A stretch of DNA of 27,457 bases, taken from positions 1 through 27,457 of IMG/VR virus record IMGVR_UViG_3300044691_000264; one strand, 5' to 3'. Below, in pieces: positions 1-5,865 of this stretch (its first letter is position 1; the number at the start of each line of letters is the position of its first letter). The stretch is from a virus. Under the pieces are notes generated by a model. That model was not told the DNA's origin, made no database searches, and worked only from the letters and a program-made list of their open reading frames with translations. The translations under genes were made by a program, and so were the position numbers.

Positions 1-2
1 AA

Positions 3-206
3 GGTGCGGACGGTGACCACCAGGAGCGGGCGAGGTGTGTAGCAATAGACACCCTTGGAGCTATCCACAGGGCGCGGGAAGCCGTTGCACGGGCCGTCAT
101 GGTAGCGCTCGCGTGTGCAGGTGCCGGCCTCGCGACGGCCCGTGCTGGTGCATGGCTTGCTGTTATCTGGGCACTCGCAACCGCCAACGTTATGGGGGCG
201 GGGTAG
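3..206 (+). CDS. C-terminal part of a membrane protein (5' end outside window)
   Basis: The frame is open from the window edge to a TAG at 204-206, giving 67 residues with no start needed inside the window. The readable part begins with a charged stretch (GADGDHQERAR) and continues into a long Ala/Val/Leu-rich hydrophobic segment (VMVALACAGAGLATARAGAWLAV and onward) that would span a membrane once or twice. No family is recognised. A Shine-Dalgarno-like GGAGGGGG directly after the stop serves the next small gene in the same frame. It could be a lysis or membrane accessory protein at the end of a late operon, but that is inference from hydrophobicity and position only. Confidence 0.5.
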   Translation, partial: GADGDHQERARCVAIDTLGAIHRAREAVARAVMVALACAGAGLATARAGAWLAVIWALATANVMGAG

Positions 207-215
207 GAGGGGGCC

Positions 216-323
216 GTGTTCAGCCTTGAGCGCATCCAAGCGCTTGCCGAGTGTGCGTCCGAAGTGGTTAGCGCTCACTTGCTCACCGTCGCAATCTCAT
301 ACACACGAGTGGGCCAGAGCTGA
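216..323 (+). CDS. Small hypothetical protein, GTG start (35 aa)
   Basis: GTG at 216 is preceded at close range by a purine-rich ribosome site (GGAGGGGG at 207-213) and runs to TGA at 321-323. The product begins MFSLERIQALAECASEVVSA and is mildly amphipathic. It lies in the same reading frame as the upstream gene, separated only by the TAG at 204-206 and three codons. It may therefore be a separate small gene or the tail of a gene broken by that stop. The good ribosome site favours a separate gene. No family is recognised. Confidence 0.4.
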   Translation: MFSLERIQALAECASEVVSAHLLTVAISYTRVGQS

Positions 324-499
324 CGGAAAGCGGCGAGGTAGAACTTCGCACGCATCGGGGTGAACACTACGGGGGAAACGGGACGGCGGCAGGAATCCAC
401 AACTTGATAACTCATGTAAGGAGTGTGCCATATTGCGCGAGTGGTGACAATAATAAAGCGTGGTTCGTTATTACCGTAGTGCCCGGCGTTACGCTGGCT

Positions 500-516
500 C
501 AGGGCACCATGCCAAG
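500..516 (+). repeat. Direct repeat copy 1 (CAGGGCACCATGCCAAG)
   Basis: The 17 bases are identical to those at 656-672. The core CACCATGCCA also occurs as its reverse complement TGGCATGGTG at 611-620. A CAGTAATTAC motif follows at 532-541, as it does after the second copy (708-717). Confidence 0.85.
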
Positions 517-655
517 CCCCAGAAAGCCAGTCAGTAATTACTATAATTTTATGTAATTTACTCAGAGTGCCAGAAATCCTCAGAAAGCCACCATTCCGTA
601 TTAGTTTTTGTGGCATGGTGGGGTATATATGGCATTGTGTGTAGGGTCAGGATGA

Positions 656-672
656 CAGGGCACCATGCCAAG
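656..672 (+). repeat. Direct repeat copy 2 (CAGGGCACCATGCCAAG)
   Basis: Exact second copy of the repeat at 500-516. With the inverted core at 611-620 it can form a 10-bp stem (611-620 pairing with 661-670) around a 40-base loop. It lies about 100 bases upstream of the gene at 770. Confidence 0.85.
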
Positions 673-769
673 TCATTTCTGAAGGGAGGGAGGCTCTCTG
701 AGGTGCTCAGTAATTACAGAGTCTCGGCGCTAATTTGATATTTGTGGAATCTACGGGTAACTTCGGGAT

Positions 770-1315
770 ATGGCCCCCAAGTGCTCAGTCTGCGAATCGA
801 AACACCTCAAGGCAATCGATAAAGCCTGTGTGGATAACGAATCAATTCGCATAATCGCGGCACGTTTCGATATGTCTGGGTCTGCAATTCAGCGTCACAA
901 AACGAACCATCTCCCGGTACTTCTAATGAAAGCAAAGGCAATTGAAGAGGTGGCCGATGCTGACAGTCTGCTCGACCAGACCCAAAACCTGCTCGCCACA
1001 GCCAAGCGCTTGATGAAACGGGCGGAAGATGAGGGCGCAATCGATACAGCTCTTAGAGGCGTATCGCAGTACCGCGCTGTCTTGGAGTTGCTCGGGGAAG
1101 TTCGCGGCGAGCTGAACGGTAAGGGGACGACGCTAAACGTTGCGGTCGCACTGACTGCCGGCGGCCTCGGAAAACCGTTGAGCCTCTACACGGACGATGA
1201 ACTAGATGTAGAGTGGGCGAAAATACAGAGAGAGAAATCCGCCTCAAAGGGGGTACTTGAGGGGGTATTCTTGGAACTCCCCGAGTCAACTGATGATTCT
1301 AAAGGCGATAAGTAG
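770..1315 (+). CDS. Zinc/HTH DNA-binding protein, possible terminase small subunit
   Basis: 181 aa. The N-terminus carries a CxxC pair (C5, C8) followed by a helix-turn-helix-like stretch around residues 25-48 (SIRIIAARFDMSGSAIQRHK, then TNHL). This is a layout often seen in phage proteins annotated as small terminase or homeodomain-like. The middle (about 60-115) is helical and charged, and the C-terminus is acidic with a DDSKGDK tail. A small terminase binds the packaging site and recruits the large subunit. The repeat-rich region just upstream would fit a packaging site. Against this, the large subunit lies 11 kb away, so a transcriptional regulator is a fair alternative. It ends 20 bases before the convergent gene at 1336-1707. 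Confidence 0.5.
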   Translation: MAPKCSVCESKHLKAIDKACVDNESIRIIAARFDMSGSAIQRHKTNHLPVLLMKAKAIEEVADADSLLDQTQNLLATAKRLMKRAEDEGAIDTALRGVSQYRAVLELLGEVRGELNGKGTTLNVAVALTAGGLGKPLSLYTDDELDVEWAKIQREKSASKGVLEGVFLELPESTDDSKGDK

Positions 1316-1335
1316 CGCTTCGAGTCCCTCAGTAC

Positions 1336-1707
1336 CTATCGCTCGCAGGGAGGGTTGACTCCAGAGCCGCCACATTTGAAACAAACACCGTTGCGAACCT
1401 GACCCCAGTTACCCGAGCCCACACCACCGCAACGCGTGCAAGGGTTGCGCTCGGCGGCAGTCGATTTACGCTTAGGAGCAACCGCTTTCAGGCCCAACAC
1501 CATGCGATCAGTAACGTCTAGTTTCTCGGGGCTACGGGCGGCCCTTACGGCGGCGCGGGCAACCTGCAGGGAGTAGACATCAGGGGCAACGTTGAAGCGA
1601 GGGCACGGCGCGGCGTTCGCACAGAACTCATAGAACTTATCGAGCTGCTCGCCCGTCAATCCTGAGTAGATCCCCATACCAAGGTTGCGCTCGTTTACGA
1701 CGCTCAT
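1336..1707 (-). CDS. Small protein with C-terminal DnaJ-like zinc ribbon
   Basis: 123 aa. The C-terminus has two CxxCGG knuckles (CTRCGGVGSG and CFKCGGSG) about 16 residues apart, as in DnaJ-type zinc centres, which bind one zinc and often nucleic acid or protein. The N-terminal part (GIYSGLTGEQLDKFYEFC) is unrecognised. The frame is open further upstream, but the ATG at 1705-1707 is preferred. It has a good ribosome site (GAGGGAACAGCG), and the longer frame would run through the promoter/operator at 1730-1758. Its own copy of the shared early promoter drives it. Likely an early regulatory or host-takeover protein; function not assignable. Confidence 0.75.
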   Translation of the reverse strand: MSVVNERNLGMGIYSGLTGEQLDKFYEFCANAAPCPRFNVAPDVYSLQVARAAVRAARSPEKLDVTDRMVLGLKAVAPKRKSTAAERNPCTRCGGVGSGNWGQVRNGVCFKCGGSGVNPPCER

Positions 1708-1729
1708 CGCTGTTCCCTCACTGAAGACA

Positions 1730-1758
1730 ATCCTACCCCATTGCGCGCAATCTGTCAC
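1730..1758 (-). promoter_or_regulatory. Leftward early promoter with palindromic operator (copy 1)
   Basis: Reading leftward: -35-like GTGACA (1753-1758), palindrome ATTGCGCGCAAT (1740-1751), -10-like TAGGAT (1730-1735), 17-base spacing. The same arrangement recurs at 2707-2735 and 3221-3250. A perfect dyad placed between -35 and -10 is where a repressor would block polymerase. Confidence 0.65.
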
Positions 1759-1782
1759 TACAACTTTTAGGGGATCTGAACA

Positions 1783-1881
1783 CTACGGCATAGGAACGGT
1801 CGGATCGAACGGCAGCAACCAGGTGTTACAGAGCATGTACCCCAGGGCCGCGATCACGGCGAGCAACACCAGCCACCTCAT
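1783..1881 (-). CDS. Small single-span membrane protein (32 aa)
   Basis: The ATG at 1879-1881 overlaps the stop of the upstream gene as ATGA, a translational coupling arrangement. The product is MRWLVLLAVIAALGYMLCNT followed by a short Pro-rich tail. That is one hydrophobic helix with Arg-Trp at the cytoplasmic end and LPFDPTVPMP outside. It is too short for family recognition. The overlap and the clean hydrophobic segment argue that it is real. Confidence 0.6.
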   Translation of the reverse strand: MRWLVLLAVIAALGYMLCNTWLLPFDPTVPMP

Positions 1882-2114
1882 GCGCGCTTCCTGTTCGGGG
1901 TCATTATCCGGTAATCGAAGGCCGTCACGCGCCTGCTATGTGGATGCTTCATGATCGTACGGTGTTTCCATCGGTTGACGTAAGAGCACTCTTCCCCTGG
2001 GTTTGCATGACACACCGGACATGTGATGCCTTCGGTTACGCGTACATCTCTGAGCGACCGCATATAACCACGGTAACGCCAAATAGCGACATTAAGCGGA
2101 ATTAATGTGCACAC
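1878..2114 (-). CDS. Small zinc-binding protein (CPxCxxxPGxxC type)
   Basis: Up to 78 aa. The core is CPVCHANPGEEC near the middle, followed by basic residues and HPHSRR. This pattern matches the phage and actinobacterial zinc-finger family with CPxCxAxPGxxC and a downstream H..R. The GTG at 2112-2114 has only a weak ribosome site (GGGTAGAAC). The internal ATG (MRSLRDVRVTEG) is an alternative start, giving 61 aa. The gene is divergent from the ribbon-helix-helix gene at 2183 with 68 bases between, so a shared control region is likely. Probably an early regulatory protein. Confidence 0.65.
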   Translation of the reverse strand: MCTLIPLNVAIWRYRGYMRSLRDVRVTEGITCPVCHANPGEECSYVNRWKHRTIMKHPHSRRVTAFDYRIMTPNRKRA

Positions 2115-2182
2115 GTTCTACCCATAGCATGCGCACGTTGTATGTATTTGAAACTCAAGGCTTTATGCATACCATGTAGCCC

Positions 2183-2347
2183 ATGGCACGTAAAAAGCGG
2201 GTAAATCTGGAAATTGGGCCTCGACACACGAAAGAGCTGATCTGGCTCATGGACAGGTGGGGCCTCAATATGGCCAATACCCTACGTCTCATCATCTCCA
2301 ACGCCGTCCGAGATGAGAAGTTGAAAGACGAGAGGCCGCCTAGCTGA
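2183..2347 (+). CDS. Ribbon-helix-helix (Arc/MetJ/CopG-like) DNA-binding protein
   Basis: 54 aa. The basic N-terminus MARKKR is followed by a beta-strand (VNLEIG), helix 1 (PRHTKELIWLMDRWG) and helix 2 (NMANTLRLIISNAVRDE). This is the order and size of a ribbon-helix-helix monomer, which dimerises and inserts the paired strands into the DNA major groove at palindromic or repeated sites. It is the only rightward gene inside the leftward early block. Its ribosome site is poor. As the clearest small repressor candidate in the block, it may act on the ATTGC(GC/AT)GCAAT palindromes or on its own divergent promoter region (2115-2182). That pairing is inference. Confidence 0.7.
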   Translation: MARKKRVNLEIGPRHTKELIWLMDRWGLNMANTLRLIISNAVRDEKLKDERPPS

Positions 2348-2362
2348 GCGCGGCCCTGATGG

Positions 2363-2470
2363 TTAGCGGATGGTCGCGGCGAGTACGTTAACTGCGGCCT
2401 GTACCGGCTCTTGCATGAAGGTGAACATTACAACGGCGAACGTCAGGCAGATACCAAGGCGAATCATCAT
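2363..2470 (-). CDS. Small membrane or exported protein (35 aa)
   Basis: ATG at 2468-2470 has an upstream AGAGGA ribosome site. The product starts MMIRLGICLTFAVVMFTFMQ, one hydrophobic helix, then EPVQAAVNVLAATIR. It is the second gene of the unit started by the promoter at 2707-2735, after the 57-aa zinc protein. It converges on the ribbon-helix-helix gene with a 15-base gap. Function unknown; it could also be a short signal-peptide-like secreted peptide. Confidence 0.5.
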   Translation of the reverse strand: MMIRLGICLTFAVVMFTFMQEPVQAAVNVLAATIR

Positions 2471-2511
2471 TTGAGTAATCCTCTGCCCCGTGGGGCGGTT
2501 AGTGGTGCGTG

Positions 2512-2685
2512 TCAGTCGACCTTTACAGCACACTCCAAAGAGCAGGTGTTGCTGCGCTTAGTAGCTTTCTTACCGCAAACGATGCACTTAGGGGCGGCTT
2601 TCTTAGTGATCCCGTGAGCCGACTTCATGAACCCTTGTCTCATCAGATCGTTGAAGCGCTCCATCTCGATTCGGTGTGCATTCAT
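2512..2685 (-). CDS. Small treble-clef-like zinc protein (57 aa)
   Basis: ATG at 2683-2685 has a strong ribosome site (GTGAGGGCGAGACG). The basic N-terminal half contains MNAHRIEMERFNDLMRQGFM. The C-terminal half holds four cysteines as CIVCGKK and, 14 residues on, CSLEC, a zinc-binding CxxC..CxxxC arrangement. It is the first gene after early promoter copy 2. Such tiny zinc proteins are common in phage early regions, where they bind host factors or nucleic acid. No specific role can be assigned. Confidence 0.65.
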   Translation of the reverse strand: MNAHRIEMERFNDLMRQGFMKSAHGITKKAAPKCIVCGKKATKRSNTCSLECAVKVD

Positions 2686-2706
2686 CGTCTCGCCCTCACT
2701 TAAATA

Positions 2707-2735
2707 AGATTACCCTATTGCATGCAATCTGACAA
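2707..2735 (-). promoter_or_regulatory. Leftward early promoter with palindromic operator (copy 2)
   Basis: Reading leftward: -35 TTGTCA (2730-2735), palindrome ATTGCATGCAAT (2717-2728), -10 TAATCT (2707-2712), 17-base spacing. The ribosome-site region downstream (AGTGAGGG) also matches copy 1. The central dinucleotide differs from copies 1 and 3 (AT for CG) while the dyad stays perfect, which points to selection on the symmetry. Confidence 0.7.
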
Positions 2736-2759
2736 GAGATCGCAAAAAATAAACGCACC

Positions 2760-3119
2760 TTAGTAACTACCAGGGCGTACGCGGTGAACGTAGATCGGCA
2801 TAACCTGCTCGCGCTCGGCTATCTTGATCATGCTCTTAGTCCCGGCGCTATGACCATCCCACACGGCGATCAGGGCCTCAGCGTAGCGAGCCATCTCCCA
2901 GTTGCGCTCATGACCGGCCCGCTTCCCTAAGCGCGTCCAGTCTGCAGGAAACTTAGCGACCGGCACGCCATTGAGAGCGGCCCAACGCTCCCCCAGGAGA
3001 TCAACGCCGCGGGCGGTACCGCTGACCACTTCCGTTACCTCGAAGCCGCTCAGGGCGACGGCAAGCGCTACGATGCCGTACTCAGTGATCCCGCGGCTGC
3101 CGGCAATGATGACTTTCAT
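2760..3119 (-). CDS. SLOG-family (YspA/DUF2493-like) nucleotide-binding protein
   Basis: 119 aa. Family marks: GSRG at residues 7-10, VSGTARGVD at 32-40, FPADW at 57-61, GHERN at 69-73 and GTKS at 93-96. These are typical of the compact Rossmann-like SLOG proteins related to YspA and DprA, thought to bind nucleotides or nucleotide-derived ligands. Many phages carry one. Their role is unproven, though SLOG domains also occur in bacterial immunity and nucleotide-signalling systems. The ATG overlaps the TGA of a tiny upstream frame (ATGA). It probably lies in the unit from promoter copy 3. Confidence 0.85.
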   Translation of the reverse strand: MKVIIAGSRGITEYGIVALAVALSGFEVTEVVSGTARGVDLLGERWAALNGVPVAKFPADWTRLGKRAGHERNWEMARYAEALIAVWDGHSAGTKSMIKIAEREQVMPIYVHRVRPGSY

Positions 3120-3149
3120 AGGTTGCCCATCACGCGATCATAGACCCGG

Positions 3150-3197
3150 TTAGTCATCGACTTCATCAAGCGACCGTTTAACCGCTGAGCTGACCAT
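3150..3197 (-). CDS. Possible leader peptide of the SLOG gene (15 aa)
   Basis: ATG at 3195-3197 follows a strong ribosome site (GAGGGGGAAACAC) and encodes MVSSAVKRSLDEVDD before TAA. The stop overlaps an ATG in another frame (MTNRVYDRVMGNL), whose TGA overlaps the start of the SLOG gene as ATGA. The chain could couple translation from the strong upstream site into the SLOG gene. It may equally be the remains of a decayed small gene. Confidence 0.3.
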   Translation of the reverse strand: MVSSAVKRSLDEVDD

Positions 3198-3220
3198 GTG
3201 TTTCCCCCTCGACTGTTTAT

Positions 3221-3250
3221 AAGATACCCCAATTGCGCGCAATCTGGCAA
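3221..3250 (-). promoter_or_regulatory. Leftward early promoter with palindromic operator (copy 3)
   Basis: Reading leftward: -35 TTGCCA (3245-3250), palindrome ATTGCGCGCAAT (3232-3243), -10 TATCTT (3221-3226), 18-base spacing. It heads the SLOG unit. The palindrome is identical to copy 1. Confidence 0.7.
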
Positions 3251-3288
3251 GAGCGAGCATAATTTATTTCTGACCAAAGTAACGAGTG

Positions 3289-3399
3289 TTATTTGTTACG
3301 GAGCCGGCGCATCACTTCAGGATCTTTGAACAACAGAAGCCACAGACCGAGCCGAAAGGCCACGCCGCCGATCACCACGATAGCTAGAATATGCTTCAC
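3289..3399 (-). CDS. Small single-span membrane protein (36 aa)
   Basis: The GTG at 3397-3399 overlaps the stop of the preceding small gene (GTGA). The product is MKHILAIVVIGGVAFRLGLW followed by LLLFKDPEVMRRLRNK, one hydrophobic helix with a basic tail. It is the last gene of the leftward integrase transcript. The two adjacent membrane peptides resemble small overlapping pairs near phage lysis or superinfection genes, but no family match is claimed. Confidence 0.5.
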   Translation of the reverse strand: MKHILAIVVIGGVAFRLGLWLLLFKDPEVMRRLRNK

Positions 3400-3485
3400 T
3401 GCCTCACCAACTGGTTAGCGTACAGCCATTCTATGAACTGGAGCGTCAGGTAGACGACCAGAGCGCCCCCGAGAATGCGAACCAT
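3396..3485 (-). CDS. Small membrane protein (29 aa)
   Basis: ATG at 3483-3485 lies five bases after the integrase stop codon. The product is MVRILGGALVVYLTLQFIEW followed by LYANQLVRQ, a single hydrophobic helix. Its stop overlaps the GTG of the next small gene. The tight spacing on both sides is the main support that it is translated. Confidence 0.5.
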   Translation of the reverse strand: MVRILGGALVVYLTLQFIEWLYANQLVRQ

Positions 3486-3490
3486 CCACT

Positions 3491-4672
3491 TCACGAGCGC
3501 CCTCTCAACTTCCCTTCCAGGTAGTCTCCCCAAGCCTGCATCATGGCTCGCCGCGGCTCCAGGTACAGCGCATGATTATAGGCCGCGCTCACAGCATTAC
3601 GGGGTGCATGGGCGAGCTGCAACTCTATGTGATCGTGCGGCCATCCCTGCTCATGCAAGAGTGTGGAAGCCAACCCCCGGAACCCGTGGCCCGTCATGAC
3701 TCCCCCGTACCCCATGCGACGTAGGGCAAATAGGATCGTGTTATTGCTCATGGTGGGACGACCCCCCTCACCTGGGAAGAGATAGCCCTGTAAGCGGTTA
3801 TATTCGGTCGCAATCCAGAGCAACTCCAGCACTTCAACAGCCTGCGAGCTGAGCGGTACGATATGGGGCGCTTTCATCTTCATGCGCTCCTTCGGGATAT
3901 TCCACCGGCCCGCTGGGAGATCGAACTCCTCCCACCGCGCCCCGATCAGCTCTGAGGTACGGACGAACGTAAGCGCCATGAGCTTAACGGCGAGCCTGGT
4001 CAGCACGGACCCCCGGTACACTTCGATCGCTCTGAGCAACGCCGGCAGCTCGCCCTCAGTGACCCTCGCGAGGTTCGTTGTCACGGTGGGGCGCAGGACA
4101 TCCGCCGGTTTAATCTCCGCGCACGGGTTGCGCTTACAGTACCCATGTGCTATGCCGTGCCTGAATATCTGCCCGCACGTCTCCAGGGCGCGCTTAGCCA
4201 AGTCCCCTACCCCGCGGCCTTCGATCGCCCTGACCATGGCTACCAGCTCGGGAGGCTCGATTTCGGCGATAGGCCGAGCGCCCAGCTCCGGGTACACGTT
4301 CGCGATCAGACGCCGCCGTGTGGAGTCGACATGCTGTTGTGATTTGTCCACTTTCCAATGGTCCAGCCACAACCCAGCAACCCCCTGAAAGCTCCGGGAG
4401 GCCGTACCGCGAGCGACCGCCCGCTCCGCCATCGGGTCAACCCCGTCGGCGAGCAGCCGGCGTGCTGACGCGTGGAGTTCCCTAGCGCGCACCAGGGGCA
4501 CGTCTGGGTACGGCCCGAACGACATGAGTTTCTCGCGGCCCTCGAAGCGGTATTTGTAGCGCCAGAGGCGACCGCCCGCCGGCGTCACGAGCAAGTAGAG
4601 CCCCCGAGCGTCTTTCAGCCGGTAGGCCACGGGTCGAGGTTTAGCGCGTTGCACGTCTCGATCAATCAGCAT
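3491..4672 (-). CDS. int: P4-type tyrosine integrase
   Basis: 393 aa, the usual length for P4-type integrases. The N-terminal DUF4102-like domain (about 1-90) includes RLKDARGLYLLVTPAGGRLW, then YRFEGREK and FGPYPDVPL. A core-binding domain follows (about 95-190), then the catalytic domain. The visible active-site residues are R238 (in FVRTSEL), H329 and R332 (HGFRG), H355 (LAHAPR) and Y365 (AAYNHA); K265 or K267 is the likely lysine. It catalyses site-specific integration and excision, typically at tRNA 3' ends, which matches the tRNA-like attP at 6120-6142. The start overlaps the preceding 45-aa gene by seven bases and has a poor ribosome site, so it is probably translationally coupled. Intact. 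Confidence 0.95.
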   Translation of the reverse strand: MLIDRDVQRAKPRPVAYRLKDARGLYLLVTPAGGRLWRYKYRFEGREKLMSFGPYPDVPLVRARELHASARRLLADGVDPMAERAVARGTASRSFQGVAGLWLDHWKVDKSQQHVDSTRRRLIANVYPELGARPIAEIEPPELVAMVRAIEGRGVGDLAKRALETCGQIFRHGIAHGYCKRNPCAEIKPADVLRPTVTTNLARVTEGELPALLRAIEVYRGSVLTRLAVKLMALTFVRTSELIGARWEEFDLPAGRWNIPKERMKMKAPHIVPLSSQAVEVLELLWIATEYNRLQGYLFPGEGGRPTMSNNTILFALRRMGYGGVMTGHGFRGLASTLLHEQGWPHDHIELQLAHAPRNAVSAAYNHALYLEPRRAMMQAWGDYLEGKLRGRS

Positions 4673-4803
4673 TGGGCCGCCCGCGCTGCCACGCGCTTAG
4701 AGAATTCCTCTTGACTGAGCACCCCTGCCGCATAGATCGTTTGGGCTTCCTCAAGCGTCTCGCAAGGGGATTTATATACTTGACTCCCCGACTTCTTTAT
4801 CAT
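4666..4803 (-). CDS. Small SHOCT-like protein (45 aa)
   Basis: The ATG overlaps the stop of the PP-loop gene (ATGA) and the end overlaps the integrase start (ATGCTGA). The C-terminal part, LEEAQTIYAAGVLSQEEFSK, has the two-short-helix pattern of SHOCT domains (L..L...G.ls.eEF..k), which normally occur at protein ends and help oligomerise. Here it is nearly the whole protein. It may adjust translation of the integrase through the overlap. The SHOCT match is judged by eye. Confidence 0.6.
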   Translation of the reverse strand: MIKKSGSQVYKSPCETLEEAQTIYAAGVLSQEEFSKRVAARAAQC

Positions 4804-5603
4804 GCGGCACACTCACACGGTTTCACCGCTTCATCTTCAACGACTTGGACCTTGAGTATCTTTTTCACATTGGCCCAGAAAGTAGCAGCCTGAATATGCT
4901 CAGTCGGCTCTATTCCGATAGATCGCATCCGCTCGAACAGGGGTTCCAGTTCTTCAAGGCTGGTGTCTTTGATGATGGTGTAGCCGATCTCCTCCTCGGC
5001 AAACTTGGCCTTCTCCCAGCGGTCAGGGCGAGTGCAAAAGACGATGTACCAATGCTGGCGGCCAGCCTTCAGGCAACCAACACAATTGCCGTGCTTGAAG
5101 AGTTCGTAGGTATTGGGCCGTGCTATGCCTATCTCTTCAGTTGCCCAGATGGTGCGGTCACCCCACAGGGCGAGAGGGTAATCAGTTCTATATCCCAATT
5201 TCCCAAGGTGGCTGCTACGCCTCTGGATGCGAGAGGTTTCCTTCAAGTCGAAGCCGTAGTAGATCATATCTCCTGGTCCAGCATTCAACTTCAGCCAGTC
5301 CTCAAAGGGGCGAGTCTTCATGCGGTTCGTACAGAGGGCTGTCCCGTTTCCGACCTTGAACGCGCCTGCCTCAATCACTACATCAAATTGGTCTTTGGTA
5401 TCCCAGTTTGGAGCATTGCAATAGGTAATGGAAACCCCAAGGTAAGCCGCTACTTCGTCCTTGAACCGCTTGATGTCAACACCTTCAGAGATGGCGGCAA
5501 TATCGTGATTCAGCAACACTACATTCTCTTTTCCATACCGACGTACAACCTCAATCGCAACCAGTGCAGAGGAATGGCCCCCCGAATAACAGCAGATGTG
5601 CAT
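4800..5603 (-). CDS. PP-loop ATPase, phosphoadenosine-phosphosulfate-reductase family
   Basis: 267 aa. The N-terminal PP-loop SGGHSSALVA (residues 7-16) is the pyrophosphate-binding signature of N-type ATP pyrophosphatases and PAPS reductases. Cysteines at 91 (CTNRMKTRPF), 174 and 177 (CVGC) and 190 could hold an iron-sulfur cluster or zinc. A C-terminal CEC at 263-265 recalls the catalytic ECG end of CysH without matching it. Possible reactions are sulfate activation/reduction or adenylate-dependent sulfur transfer to nucleic acid (DndC is a relative). Which one cannot be told. Start: ATG with AAGGAG ribosome site. It lies upstream of the integrase in one overlapping leftward unit, so it is probably expressed early or in the lysogen. 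Confidence 0.8.
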   Translation of the reverse strand: MHICCYSGGHSSALVAIEVVRRYGKENVVLLNHDIAAISEGVDIKRFKDEVAAYLGVSITYCNAPNWDTKDQFDVVIEAGAFKVGNGTALCTNRMKTRPFEDWLKLNAGPGDMIYYGFDLKETSRIQRRSSHLGKLGYRTDYPLALWGDRTIWATEEIGIARPNTYELFKHGNCVGCLKAGRQHWYIVFCTRPDRWEKAKFAEEEIGYTIIKDTSLEELEPLFERMRSIGIEPTEHIQAATFWANVKKILKVQVVEDEAVKPCECAA

Positions 5604-5604
5604 A

Positions 5605-5718
5605 TCACTTCTCCTTTAGCTTCTTCGCCTTGCGTGTCCGTTTCTTCGCTGCCTTTGTCTTCGGTTTCGGCCTGTATGCCAGTACCACATCGGTTATCTT
5701 GTCCAGCGGTTCGATTTC
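5605..5718 (-). pseudogene. In-frame continuation past a TGA stop: Lys-rich tail
   Basis: Directly after the TGA (5719-5721) of the 48-aa gene the same frame continues for 37 codons: EIEPLDKITDVVLAYRPKPK followed by a very Lys/Arg-rich tail (TKAAKKRTRKAKKLKEK) to TGA at 5605-5607. The composition looks like a real protein and no good start with a ribosome site is seen (a GTG in DVV is possible). The simplest readings are a recent nonsense mutation or sequencing error in an 86-residue gene, or stop-codon readthrough. Confidence 0.45.
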
Positions 5719-5865
5719 TCAATTAGCATCGCGAGGCTCCCAACCCGGCCAGATAACCGAGTGGTTCTCCGGCATCGAGTTGTGGTGCCAAGTCCGATGG
5801 GGAGCGCGTTGCATACAGCGCAACCCCTTGCGAACAGCCGTGCATTGATCCGGCCATAGGCTCAC
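5719..5865 (-). CDS. Small His/Trp-rich protein (48 aa), possibly the front of a split gene
   Basis: The GTG at 5863-5865 overlaps the stop of the upstream gene (GTGA). The product starts MSLWPDQCTAVRKGLRCMQR and continues APHRTWHHNSMPENHSVIWPGW. Two Cys and several His residues (C8, C17, HRTWHH) could bind a metal. The frame continues after its TGA into the Lys-rich stretch 5605-5718, so the original product was probably longer (about 86 aa). No family recognised. Confidence 0.55.
   Translation of the reverse strand: MSLWPDQCTAVRKGLRCMQRAPHRTWHHNSMPENHSVIWPGWEPRDAN

Larger units (their letters stand above)
324..769. other. Gene-free region with clustered short repeats
   Basis: This 446-base stretch has no convincing coding frame; only very short ORFs without ribosome sites are present. 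It is more AT-rich in its middle than its surroundings. It contains two copies of a 17-base repeat, an inverted partial copy, two copies of CAGTAATTAC, and two copies of AGAAAGCCA (521-529 and around 571-580). It sits directly upstream of the possible small terminase gene. A packaging site, a promoter/operator region or a replication element are all possible; the sequence does not decide between them. Confidence 0.5.

Noticed and set aside
275-616. Leftward frame of 113 codons in the repeat region
   Set aside because: No ribosome site, no recognisable pattern, and it runs through the repeats and into the small rightward gene; the region looks regulatory.
4845-5726. Long rightward frame (293 codons) opposite the PP-loop gene
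   Set aside because: It is antisense to a gene with clear motifs and a good ribosome site, and its translation has no domain-like pattern.
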